Shown here one piece after another: positions 54,011 through 64,000 of a stretch of 64,000 nt of DNA (within the stretch, counting starts at the first letter, position 1; every line of letters begins with the position of its first letter). Both the position numbers and the translations under genes were made by a program. The notes beneath the pieces were generated by a model. It searched no databases. It worked only from the letters and a program-made list of their open reading frames with translations, and was not told where the DNA came from. The DNA lies in NCBI RefSeq assembly GCF_014066305.1, contig NW_023501170.1, forward strand, positions 1 through 64,000. The letters run 5' to 3'. Source of the DNA: Letharia columbiana (lineage: Eukaryota > Ascomycota > Lecanoromycetes > Lecanorales > Parmeliaceae).

Positions 54011-56510
54011 TTAGTATATATAACAGAATAAGGTAGGGCTGAGCTTGGAAACCTTGAATTTGTATGTGTAGCCAATCATCAATTCGGGTCCTGTACGCTT
54101 TTTGGTTAGACCGGCTGAGTCAGCCCGATAGCCCTCCCGCGTCTCCCTCATCAAAAATTTGTATGTAGAAGTTTTACACTTTGAAGTACTCAGCTTGCGA
54201 TATATATAGTTACTTTATAATTCCTCAAATTGTAGAGCTCGCTTTGCGCTTTCTAACGCTGTAAAAATTATGAAGTTTGGCCTACTATTGGTGGATTGAA
54301 TTGGATATTCAAATATGGTAGTCATGGTAGTCACACCAGACGCGTCCGGGATCGGATACCCCTGTTTTCTTAATCATTGGGAAACTAAAAAAAAATCTGC
54401 GAATTTGGCACCCCCCCATAATCAAAAATCAAAAATTTGAATTTCCTGTATAACCTCACCACCACTTGTTTTTACAGTCTAAAAATTTTACGATATCTAC
54501 TTCTTTTATTAAGTAATCTATCTTTAAATTTTAGAAAGATTTAGATTTTAATCTTATAAGTGAAATATAAAAAGTAAGAATATATCGCGAACTTGAAAAT
54601 TTTACCTCGGCTATTTTTTTTCCGCCAAGACTATCTTAAGAACATTTAAGAATTTATTAAATCTTTATTCTACAATAAAACGAATAATTAGAATCTTTTA
54701 TAATTCGATATTCTTAATCTCTTATATAGTTATTAAAATCCATAATTTTTTTAGAACGTTATAAGTTATCGTTGTGAGGCTATTTAAGAAAAGCACTTTT
54801 TTTGGTTTTTGAAGGGGGGTGCCAAAATCGCGATTCTAGTTTCCCAATGATTAAGAAAATAGGGGTAATAATCCTTCCACCTGTTTGTGTAACCATTATA
54901 CTTCCACCACTCTACCAATTCTACCAATTCCACCAAACGCGTTAAAAGGCCCTCAAAAAGAGACCGAACGGATACGTCCTCCCCTACATACTCCTCCCAA
55001 GCCAGCGGTAAGTGGGTTAAACTGACATTCAAATATTGTAGTCACACCAAACGCGTCCGGGATCGAATAATAATCCTTCCACCATTCTACCAATTCTACC
55101 AATTCTACCAATTCTACCAATTCCACCAATATAAACACATTTACCCTCGGTACCCTCGCACTCAGTTGAATAAGAGGAGGATCTACAATAGGCGAATGCG
55201 GAGAACACTGCGGAGAACATTGCGGAGACAGTTATCAGCAGCAGTGACACAACAGGCCTACTCTCCACGGTCTCACATCAATCCACTCAGCCAGTGCAAG
55301 AGAAGTCAATACAGCAGGCGAATGCGGAGAACACTGCGGAGAACATTGCGGAGACAGTCATCAGCAGCAGTGACACAACAGGCCTACTCTCCACGGTCTC
55401 ACACCAATCCACTCAGCCAGTGCAAGAGAAGTCAATACAGCAGGCGAATGCGGAGAATACTGCGGAGAAACCAAGCGGCAACAGGGCCCCCAGCACCAAG
55501 AACACGGCTCAGCTCTCCAAGATCCCACGGAGAACACCACTGCAACTTAGCCTATTATCCCCACTGCATTAAGGAGTAAGAGGAGGAACTACAACAGGCA
55601 AATGCGGAGAACACTGCGGAGAACACTATGGAGAACACTGCGGAGAAACCAAGCGGCAACAAGGCCACCATCGTCAAGAACACGGCTCAGCTCTCCAGGA
55701 TCCCACGTCATATCAGTCATCCACTCAGTCAGCCACTCAGCTAGCCACTCAGTCTGATACTCTACAAGAGGAGGAGCAAGAGGAGGAACTACAACAGGCA
55801 AATGCGGAGAACACTGCGGAGAACACTACGGAGAACACTGCGGAGAAACCAAGCGGCAACAAGGCCACCATCGTCAAGAACACGGCTCAGCTCTCCAAGA
55901 TCCCACGTCAAATCATCACTCAGCAAGCGGAGAACACCACTGCAACTTGGCCTGTCATCCCCACTGCATTAATATGGTACATCACTGCAATGACGTTACA
56001 AGAGGAGGATCTACTGCGACAATCACAGTCAATTGGGCCTCTGCAGGAGGGACATCGGACCATACATATTTGGACGAATTGAAACCGTCCGATGTCTACA
56101 GCTATCTCATTATTCGAAAGATTTCACTGCGGCAGGAGATATTGTGGGATTCACACCACTAATTGATACGTTATCTCCATTTCTTTCCGGTATTTCGATA
56201 CTTCTTGCCATGAGGACATGGCCTTTCTCTGTTTTTTGTAGGTAATTGTTACGGATCAATCCTTCACACTCGATATACCTTCCTAATTAGGCCTTAGCGC
56301 GCCTCTCTCCGCACATATATGCCTATACTACATAGATTAAATCAATTTTGTAGTGGTGGAAGTAGGTCAAAAACGCACAGCAAGCGATCAGAGTCCAATT
56401 TGACTTAGGGCTAGGGCTAAAATTCGATTTGACTTAGAAAAATCCAACTCCATTTGACTTGGAAAAATGAAAAATCCAACTCCATGAATTTAATTCATAG
56501 GCCTTTACTT
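54011..56510 (+). mobile_element. Non-autonomous Helitron-like element, 2.5 kb
   Basis: The 5' end TATATAACAGAATAAGG is shared with the short family; the 3' end carries the hairpin CCATGAATTTAATTCATAGG and CCTTTACTTG. It is moderately mutated only. The interior has AT-rich segments (54470-54780), a TTCTACCAA microsatellite (54900-54930, 55080-55130), and 126-bp and 21-bp GCGGAGAAC-type tandem repeats (55190-55960). Its sequence recurs, inverted and rearranged, at 26339-27990. No Rep/helicase is encoded. Confidence 0.7.
55166..55579 (+). repeat. 126-bp coding-like tandem repeat
   Basis: Two copies of 126 bp (42 codons) starting near 55195 and 55321, plus partial copies downstream with extra GCGGAGAACACT units. 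One frame is Arg-rich (RRMRRTLRRTLRRQ); another reads ANAENTAENIAETVIS...TGLLSTVSHQSTQPVQEKS. Both are open across the repeat because the unit is a multiple of three without stops. The Ala/Asn/Glu/Thr frame is interrupted by stops just upstream. No start, family or expression evidence, so I do not call a gene. Confidence 0.6.
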
Positions 56511-56702
56511 GTAATAATATATCTTTAATAATAGCTAGAATAATAATATATTAAACTATAGTTTTATATTTAATTAGAAAAAAATTAATATTTTTAAAAC
56601 GCTTTTAAATAAATAGTATTTCTATATTTATTTGAAATTAAAATTATAGAGAAATCTTAAAATATATATTTTAATCTTTTTTATTTCGAATAAAGTATAT
56701 TA

Positions 56703-57320
56703 TTAGTATATATAATAGAATAAGATAGGACTAAGCTTGAAAATCTTAAATTTATATATATAGCTAATTATAAATTTAGGGTTACTACGCTCTTTAATTA
56801 GATCGGCTAAGTTATCGCGGGTAAATAAATTAGCGTCCGCAACTATTAAACGTCCGCAACTATTAAAAAAATAGGTGTACGTTATTAACATATAGAATAA
56901 CTTTTTTATTTTCTATTAAAATTTTGAGATTTTTTTTTTAAATTATAGAACGAAATGTGGGCTTTCAGATAAAAAAAGAATTTCTAAATTTAGTCTTATA
57001 ATTATTAAAGCGCAAGGAATTCAAATATCGCTCATCAAAGTTCGCTCGATAGCCGGATAGCCCTGATCAAAAAATAATAGGTGTACGTTATTGACACATA
57101 GAATAACTTTTTTGTTTTCTATTAAATTTTTGAGATTTTTTATTTAAATTATAGAACGAATTATGAGCTTTTAGATAAAAAAAGAATTTCTAAATTTAGT
57201 CTTATAATTCTTTAAGTATAAGGAATTCAAATATCGCTCATCAAAGATCGCTTATCAAATTTACTCGACAGCCCTGATTAAAAAAAATGATTATGAATTT
57301 AATTTATAGGCCTTTACTCG
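56703..57320 (+). mobile_element. Short Helitron-like element, best full copy
   Basis: It starts TATATATAATAGAATAAG and ends AATTTAATTTATAGGCCTTTACTCG. The interior has two tandem versions of a unit containing 'ataggtgtacgtta', 'acatagaataacttttttgt' and 'tcaaatatcgctcatcaaag'. About 610 bp, no ORF. Same ends as 54011-56510 and the complement of 40615-41198. Confidence 0.7.
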
Positions 57321-57625
57321 TATATTTATAATTAAATTAAATTTAAGATTAATATAAGTTTTATAATAATTAAAATCTCTAGTTATACTTTTATATTTTA
57401 AAGAAATATTTTATATTCTATCTTATTATCTAAATTTTATATATATATTTTTTATTTAAATATTTTAATATAGTATCTATTATTAGCTTTAACTATTTAT
57501 AAACGATTATCGAAGATTTAGTTTAATATTCATATTAGAAAGTATAAGAATATTCGATACTACTCTATTCGCTTTCAATCTATTAAAAGTAGAATATATT
57601 AGAATATAAAGGTAGGACACTTAGT

Positions 57626-57748
57626 TGTATTAACTATAGAGTTCTATGAAAGGAAAGAGCGACTTGACACGGGCGCACTAAGGCGTGTCACGTGACGCAG
57701 TCACGTGACCGCCAAGACGCCAAGAGTTACGTAATCCGAATTTCAACA
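57626..57748 (-). repeat. Candidate 3' LTR of the copia element
   Basis: On the minus strand TGTTGAAATTCGGATTACG starts at 57748, directly after a polypurine tract. A TGT/ACA-bounded unit would end at 57626 (123 bp). It contains CACGTGAC repeats. The distal boundary is uncertain because no second LTR is visible; it could extend into the AT-rich sequence below 57600. Confidence 0.5.
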
Positions 57749-57759
57749 CTCCCCTTCGC
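57749..57759 (-). promoter_or_regulatory. Polypurine tract of the copia element
   Basis: Minus-strand GCGAAGGGGAG lies immediately before the presumed LTR start TGTTG. This is the expected position and composition of a plus-strand primer site in LTR retrotransposons. Confidence 0.6.
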
Positions 57760-58480
57760 ACGTATCCTTTCATAAGCGAAATCCGGTGGACACGAAGTTC
57801 AACGCTGACGGTGTCAAAACCGGGTAGGTAAGGTGAGTTAGTGCCGGGTAGCTAGCGTGAAAAGCACACCCCCCCCCCCTCACACCCCTACCCCCCCCCT
57901 GCGGACGAGATTGAAAAACACGAGATTCAAAGTTCGCGACGTCCAAAACAGGGTAGGTAAAGTGAAAAGTCGAAATCTGAAAACGACTATGTCAGACCAG
58001 GCCCCCACCAAAATATGACTCAAATTCCACTTTTTGTCAAAAAGCGGTTTTTCGGAAATTTTATTTCCAGGCCATCTGGTGCACACCAAAAATCGATCGA
58101 TTCGAGGCCGGAGGATATTTATGGGGGTGGCTGAATGAAATAATTGGAAGAAATCCTCCTAGCTGCATGTCGCCGGCTGCAAGGCCCTCGCGGGGGTCGT
58201 TTTAGGTAACTGGTCCTTGGCAATAGTGGCTGGCGGCGGCAATTTGGAGGTGCAATACCCGAGGCATTGGTGACGAATAGGTATGGGTCCCCCGAAAGAG
58301 CCCTGGAAGTTTTGGTAACGATAGCGGCAATAGCGCTGAAGAAATAGCTGTTCCGGTGTGGAATGGCGAGTCCGTAAGCTAAGTCTGATATGGCGGCTCG
58401 GCGGGCGGCTCGGGTAGATCACCCGTAATGCGGGGACCAATGAAATGGCTCCCCCTGGAGCAGGCGGCTCCCCTGCATCA
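57760..58480. other. 3' untranslated region of the copia element
   Basis: It contains cytosine runs (57866-57898) and two diverged copies of an AACGCTGACGGTGTCAAAAC / 'gtccaaaacagggtaggtaa' segment (57785-57830, 57920-57965). Short open frames on the minus strand have no recognisable motif. Confidence 0.45.
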
Positions 58481-58489
58481 AGACTGTTA

Positions 58490-61400
58490 GGCTGCAGTTA
58501 TGGGCGATATTCCAGCCCAATAAGTTAATGAAACCTCTTAAACTTATCCTTACTAAGGGCCTTGGTAAGCCCATCGGCTACCTGTCGGTCGATAAGGACG
58601 TAGTCTAAAGCGACGTTCCCAGCGATAACTTATTCCCGCACATAGTGATACTGAATATCAATGTATTTGATATAGATATAGAACTGAGGGTTCTTAGCTA
58701 GTGCCATAGCGCCTTGATTATCACAAAAGATAACCACCGCTTACGCTTATTTACCGCTGGAATTAAGCTAATCCAGTAAACCGCGCAGTCAAACTACTTC
58801 TTTAATAGCTTATATTTAGCCGATATATTCAGCCTCACAGGTAGATAATGCGACGATGAATTATCGCTTCGATAACCAACTAATGGCCCCACTATCGACG
58901 TCAAATACGTACCCAGATATAAAGCGACGGGTATCTTAATTACCGGCCCAATCGGCATCGATATAGCCGCTTAGGGGTTTCAGATTCCTCCTAAAGACGA
59001 GTTAATAGTCGACGATTTATCTAAGATAGCGAAAGATCCGCTTAACCGCTTTCCAATAGACTTCGTTAGGGTTCGAGCTATACCGGGATATTATCGAGAC
59101 CGCGAATATAATATCTAGTCTCATACCGAGCATTGCGTACATCAATAACCCTACCGCCGACTAATACTCGATACGAGAGGCTTCGAAGGCCTAAAAGTCC
59201 TCTTCGAATACCTAATACCTTTCGATACCCATGGAAGTAGGTATATCTTTAAATTCCCACATACCATACTCAGTAAGAAACTTTTCAACGTACCCTATCT
59301 AACCGAGTCGAATAATGCGGTTGGCACGATCCCTGGTGACAGTCATACCTAGATAATAGGCGTATAGCCTTAAGTCAGTCATTTCGAAATAACTGCTAAG
59401 CTTATCTTTAATGCCCTAAATTTCTACTTTATCGGGGCCAACTAAGAGGATATCATCCACATAGATTATAATAATTATAATATCGTTAGTGAAGACCGAG
59501 AAATCAGCCGTAATAGGCTCAAAGCCTAATTCCTTTAGGTATACGGAGAGGGTATTATACCAGACCCTCGGGGATTACTTCAGGCCGTACAGCGCCTTCT
59601 TCAGCTTACATACCTTATACTTACCACCGATCTCAAAGCCCGTAGGCTATATCACATAGATGATTTCCTTCACGTTATCGTAGAGAAAAGCGGTTTTAAC
59701 ATCCATTTACTCCAGTTCCCAATCGAGGGCTACCGCTAAAGCAAAGATCGCTTTATAACTCATAGGCTTAACTACGGAAGCGAAAATCTTATTAAAGTCC
59801 ACGCCTTCGCGCTATTCAAAACCACGAACCACTCATCGAGCTTTATACCGCACAATTTCCCCAGTAAGACCTCGCTTAAGTTTATAGACCCATTTACCGC
59901 CCAGAGCATACGCATTCGAGGATAGATTCACTAAGATCCAAGTACCGTTAGCTATAAGAGAGTCAACTTCTTCCTACATAGCAAGTTCCCATTCCATTTT
60001 CCGGTATTCGTCCGCCATTACCTCTCGATATATTCGAGGCTCAAATAGCTCGAGAGCGTTAGCTTTAACTAAAAGGGCGAGTAGATCTAGCGAGAGATCG
60101 CGATAAGCCCTAAGAACTTCGTATCGCCTAGGCTATTCCAAGAGAGGCTGTCGATTAGTCATGGACCTGGTTGTAGGCCTTACTGGGGCTTATACTGAAG
60201 ACGTCGGTGCTATCGAGATAGATCCCGCGAGCGTGTTTTCGCTCAGGGTTTCGAGTGATTCCGACTCTATCCCCCCTGGATGTGCCTGCGGCGGTACCTG
60301 CGGCGGTGCCTGCGGCGGTGCTTGCTGCGGAGGTGCCTGCGGAGGTACTTCCCTAACGAGGATCCGCACGGCAGTGACGAATTCTCTAACGGCTTTAGCT
60401 GGGGTAATTACCACTTCGACAGATATTTCCCGCCTCATTCTTTTCGAGGCTCTCTCCCCTAAAACTAATATTAAAGAGGCGGCCGACAGCTCGCGCACGA
60501 CCTTTTATAGCGCATCTATACGGCGCTTATTCCTATTCTCAAGTAGGTTTTAATTATTAACCTCCCTTTCCTCAGCGAGGTCAAGCTTAAATGGGGTGGG
60601 CTTGGGAGGAACGTTATTAATCCAAGTCACGTTTAAATAGACCTAAATTTTGCCGTTTAGCATTAGTATACGATAAAATCGATTAACTTTATAGCCGACC
60701 AAGCGCCCCTTATAGGCGTAATTCTTATATTTAGTTCAGCCGATATTTAATAGGTATATTTGACAGAAACCAGTCTATTTAATAATTCGAAGGTGCGAAA
60801 CATCAGGTAGATAGCCTATAAAGGCCTCATAAGGGGTGACGTCCCTTTCAGATATCGGTTACAAATTACGTAGGTGATTAGAAGCTCACGCGAATTCCGA
60901 TCAATACTTTTATAATAGCCCACTCTCTTTAAGCATAGCGCTAGCCTTACATTATATCGTTTAGCCGAGACGTTCGGATTTACCATTCATTTAGAGGTTA
61001 CTAGGTACAATACCTTCCCAGGTAATCCCTTTAATAAGTCGAAAAGTATACATATTATAGTTATCATACTCGGAACCACAGTCGCTGCGAAACCTAATAT
61101 AAACGCAATCCCCATACTCGACTTAATTCAGAAAAGACTTAAACGCCGCGAGGACCATAGGACTATTCTTATTAGGAAGCAAGAACACAGCGAAACGAAG
61201 CGTTTTATCGTCTAGAAAGGTTACTATCTATTTATAACCATCATAGAAAATAAGAAAAGGCCCTTAAAGATCACTGTGAATTAGATTATTCTCCCAGCGG
61301 CCTGGCGTCATATAACGCTTATATAATTCGACTTTCATATTAGCAATGCTACACGATTCGCACGCGTCCCTAGAAGGTGAAATAAATAAATTCATTCCGA

Positions 61401-63210
61401 TACACATTTTAGCCAATTTCTTCAGGTTCTAATACCCCAAGTAGCCGTGACGAGCGTGCCACATGCGTAAGGTTTCCTCATCGATTTAAGGATCTAAGAC
61501 ATTAGCGGACGAGGACGAGGATTCAGATTCAGGCATAGACATAGGCATAGTGGACTCATCATAGGTAGAGATATCTTTATTGATGACTACTAAGCATACG
61601 GGGGCCTCTACCCACACGTCCAGCGCATAAAGACGATTACGCTGACGTCTAAAAACAATGCTATACTCCCCTACTCCGATACCCCCGAATACAAGCTGAA
61701 GCGAATAATTTTAATCTTCGAGTTACCCTTAAGAAATTAGATTAAAGCTACTATCGGGGACATACCAGACATCTTCCACGCATAGGGTTCGTTTACCCCC
61801 GAGACCCTTGCATTCAAGCTTAATGCGCCCGAAGCCGGCAGCTATGGCTGAGCCATTAACTCCATTAACCGGGCGATGCGGTTTAAATAAGATAAAGGTT
61901 CGAAAGGCCGAGAAGTTGCGGGTGATATACTAAGTGCAGGCACTATCAATAAACTACAGACACGACAATACGGCGGCTATAAACACCGAAGAAGTTTAAG
62001 ATATAGTCTTTAGACCCTTTTTAACAGAGGAATAGTAGACTCGATTCTGTAAGAACTAAGAATTGGCGATAAGACATACAGTATTCTCTGGGTTAAGGTT
62101 AATATATGTCATGAAACTGTACGCCATCGCTAACTAGGTGTGAGCAACGGCAGCCTTAGCACTGCTGGGCTGGCGATCGATAGCAGGCTTATTGGTTTGG
62201 GTGTTTTTGTCTTTATCTTTATTACCCGAGCCGGTAGCATTGTTGTTGTTGTCACCTTTACCGCTACGACCGCCACGACCATCGCGGCCTCCGCGACCGC
62301 CGCGACCTCCCCTACTACTATTACTATCCCGTTTCTTGAATTCGGGGTGTAGAGAGGTATATTCGGCATCGTCATACCAATCCTTCTTATAATGGTTGCA
62401 GTACTTATAAGTCTAAGTATAAGTGCGGGAGTTACCAGCATAGGCCCCTTATTAAATCCTATACTCGGCCGCTCCGCCGGCGGTAACCAACGCAATAACG
62501 CTCTACAGGTTATGCGTAAAGAACCTATTAATCAACGCAGCCAGTGTATAGGCTTCAGTGCTAGTCGAGTTAATAAGATTAATCACGATATTAATAAACC
62601 GAGTGATCGCGTAGTCCAGATCGAACTTTGCGATGCCGTCGTCTTTAAAGACGTCGTAATTTTAATTATACTATTCGCAGTACGAATTATATAAGAAACC
62701 TAAGCCTAAGTAGAAGCGATAGATCTTTTAATTCTCATCGAACTTCAGCTTTAAGAATAAGTTATCGAACTCGTCCAGAACCTCTACAAACCTATCGACG
62801 TAGGATTAAGGGTCGTTATCACACCCCGCAAGAATGACGTTATTTATCTTTCTAAACGTGGAATTAAGAATACCCGAGCCCCAAGGCTTAAACTTATTTA
62901 GAGTCTCCCAGGCTTCTTTAGCGTTAATCTTATTCTTAATCTTAAAACGCGGGTTCTTTTCGCAGCGCGATTTCAGCATAGTGCAGATTTAATCTTACGC
63001 CTACAGCCAGCTATCGACCTAGGATTCGATAATAATAGCACTAACGATTAGCTTCACATAGTCTTTTTCGATATAGCGCCATAGCCTAAGCAGCTTCAAT
63101 TCATCCTCGAACTATTACTTCTAGGTTTAATAGTTAAAGATACCTTTAAGCTTATCGATATTATCGAGGCGACTCAAAGAGGCCGAGATTTTAGATTCCT
63201 CGAAAGACAT
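58490..63210 (-). pseudogene. Ty1/copia Gag-Pol polyprotein relic
   Basis: Read on the minus strand from a possible ATG at 63210 (MSFEESKISASLSRLDNIDK). In order: a Gag region (LNKFKPWGSGILNSTFRKIN) ending in an Arg/Gly-rich stretch (RGGRGGRGGRDGRGGRSGKG near 62280) instead of a clear zinc knuckle; protease (FIDSACT near 61940); integrase His-Cys finger (HARHGYLGY...CESC, about 61360-61460), HSDL-GP and RSDCGSEYDN (about 61050-61290); a Pro/Gln linker near 60300; reverse transcriptase with IYVDDILLVG (about 59450); and RNase H (GAISWLSK, STCEAEYIG, FCDNQGAMALAKNPQFYI), ending DGLTKALSKDKFKRF. The order protease-integrase-RT-RNase H defines copia. Dozens of TAG/TAA codons replace Trp and Gln, so it is RIP-inactivated although less AT-rich than the central block. 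Confidence 0.92.
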
Positions 63211-64000
63211 AATGCTTAGAGACTCGATAAGCTCTCTTCGTCAGAGGATAAGCTAAATGAGCTCGCTCTATTAAAGCCTAAGCTTAAGAATAAAGCCCAC
63301 ATATCAGTAGGGCTTAAAGAAGTAGTTGAGATAGGCGGCACCGGCGAAATCGAGCGCGCTCGGAGGCTAAAGAGATCTTCGTTAGATATCAGCTCCAGTA
63401 GAGACTTAGGGGTGGATTACCCTAATATCGGGTTGGAATCGACAAGGAAGCTTGATATATACTCACTCTCGCTATTAAAATATTCCCCGCAGTGCGCTAG
63501 AGATTCAAGCGTATAAGAAAAGTCTCGCTGAGCTTTGAGATTAGCTCGATACAGCTTAGATCTTTACTTACGAAGGATCGTTACCTATTAATACTCGAAA
63601 TAGCGGATAGTATTCTATCGGGAAGTCAAATAATTAACGAATAATAAAGGTATTGAGGCAGTCCAAGAACGTCGCAACGGTGGGGGCCTGCGCAGTTGGC
63701 GCCGAAGCTGGGGTTGTTTCCCCTTGGATTGTGCTTCTCCCAGCGGTGGCTGGGGTGGCTGGTTTCCAGCCTCTATTGCGGATATTTCGCAATTAGACAG
63801 ACACGAAGTCTAAATACTCGCCATCTAATTCTTTAGTGTTTACGACATATAAATAAAGGCGCATTACCCCTTTATTTAGCGTGTCCCACGCAGGAAAGCT
63901 AATAATATTCCAGAGGCCTTAGCGGCAATGTAATTTAATTAATCACATAGCGGCTTCGGCAGTCCCGGCTAGATACGATATACCTCGGCTCGCTTTACGT
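63211..64000 (-). pseudogene. Upstream region of the copia element, coding-like, runs to window end
   Basis: Minus-strand text such as GWKPATPATAGRSTIQGET, APTVATFLDCLNTFIIR, FDFPIEYYPLF and RARSISPVPPISTTSLSPTD can be read in a frame different from the Gag start, with several stops. It may be an N-terminal extension or leader of the element. A 5' LTR or primer binding site matching 57626-57748 was not found up to 64000, so the element probably continues beyond the window. Confidence 0.4.

Noticed and set aside
60161..60553. Cys/Gly-rich plus-strand ORF
   Set aside because: It is antisense to the Pro/Gln-rich linker of the copia polyprotein.
62130..62694. Plus-strand ORFs with Ala/Thr-rich hydrophobic stretches
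   Set aside because: They are antisense to the Arg/Gly-rich end of the copia Gag region.

Overview
The window looks like a repeat-dense accessory or heterochromatic compartment of a filamentous ascomycete (Pezizomycotina). The evidence is: short spliceosomal introns with GT...CTAAC/CTGAC...AG signals; fungal-type DNA transposons (pogo/CENP-B-like, Tc1-like, PIF/Harbinger-like, Helitron), a Ty1/copia element and a tyrosine-recombinase element; a relic of a mitochondrial-type HSP60 gene; and long AT-rich blocks where CpA/TpG is almost absent while CpG and CpT persist. That last pattern is the scar of repeat-induced point mutation (RIP). Side-by-side copies of one repeat (15686-15900 and 17965-18185) differ almost only by C-to-T and G-to-A. 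No tRNA, rRNA or CRISPR locus was recognised.

Layout. 1-1.1 kb: relic of an unknown acidic-domain gene. 1.1-6.9 kb: stacked short repeats (two foldback families, a hAT-like MITE with an 8-bp target duplication nested in a minisatellite, a TA-flanked MITE, an AT-rich relic, a transposase N-terminus). 7.2-11.2 kb: the only convincing intact gene, a two-exon coiled-coil protein of about 1285 residues. 11.5-15.6 kb: an HSP60 relic on the minus strand, split by a pogo-type deletion derivative, a perfect 93-bp foldback and a PIF/Harbinger-like transposase relic. 15.7-19.5 kb: Mutator-like foldback elements with 10-bp target duplications, one nested in another and interrupting a further gene relic. 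20-23.6 kb: a larger inverted-repeat element holding a nearly intact Tc1-like transposon and two nested 3-bp-TSD elements. 23.6-26.3 kb: AT-rich block. 26.3-35.4 kb: a degenerate Helitron whose helicase frame is interrupted by a 4.27-kb element with split direct repeats (A1...B1-A2-B2) and a tyrosine-recombinase C-terminus, the architecture of Ngaro/DIRS-type elements. 35.4-54 kb: 18.5 kb of RIP-mutated relics. 54-57.3 kb: non-autonomous elements sharing their 3' end with the Helitron. 57.6-64 kb: a minus-strand Ty1/copia element running towards or past the window end.

How it works together: almost nothing here is expressed host biology. The window is a layered insertion record in which target duplications, reading-frame continuity and RIP load allow relative dating. 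The strongest case is the split-direct-repeat element inside the Helitron. Removing 29345-33611 restores an uninterrupted helicase reading frame across the junction, as expected of recombinase-mediated insertion without target duplication. That element's body is largely a roughly 44-bp minisatellite plus a 7-copy palindromic array where reverse transcriptase would be expected, so it looks non-autonomous. A related truncated copy of the minisatellite lies at 1.8-3.0 kb.
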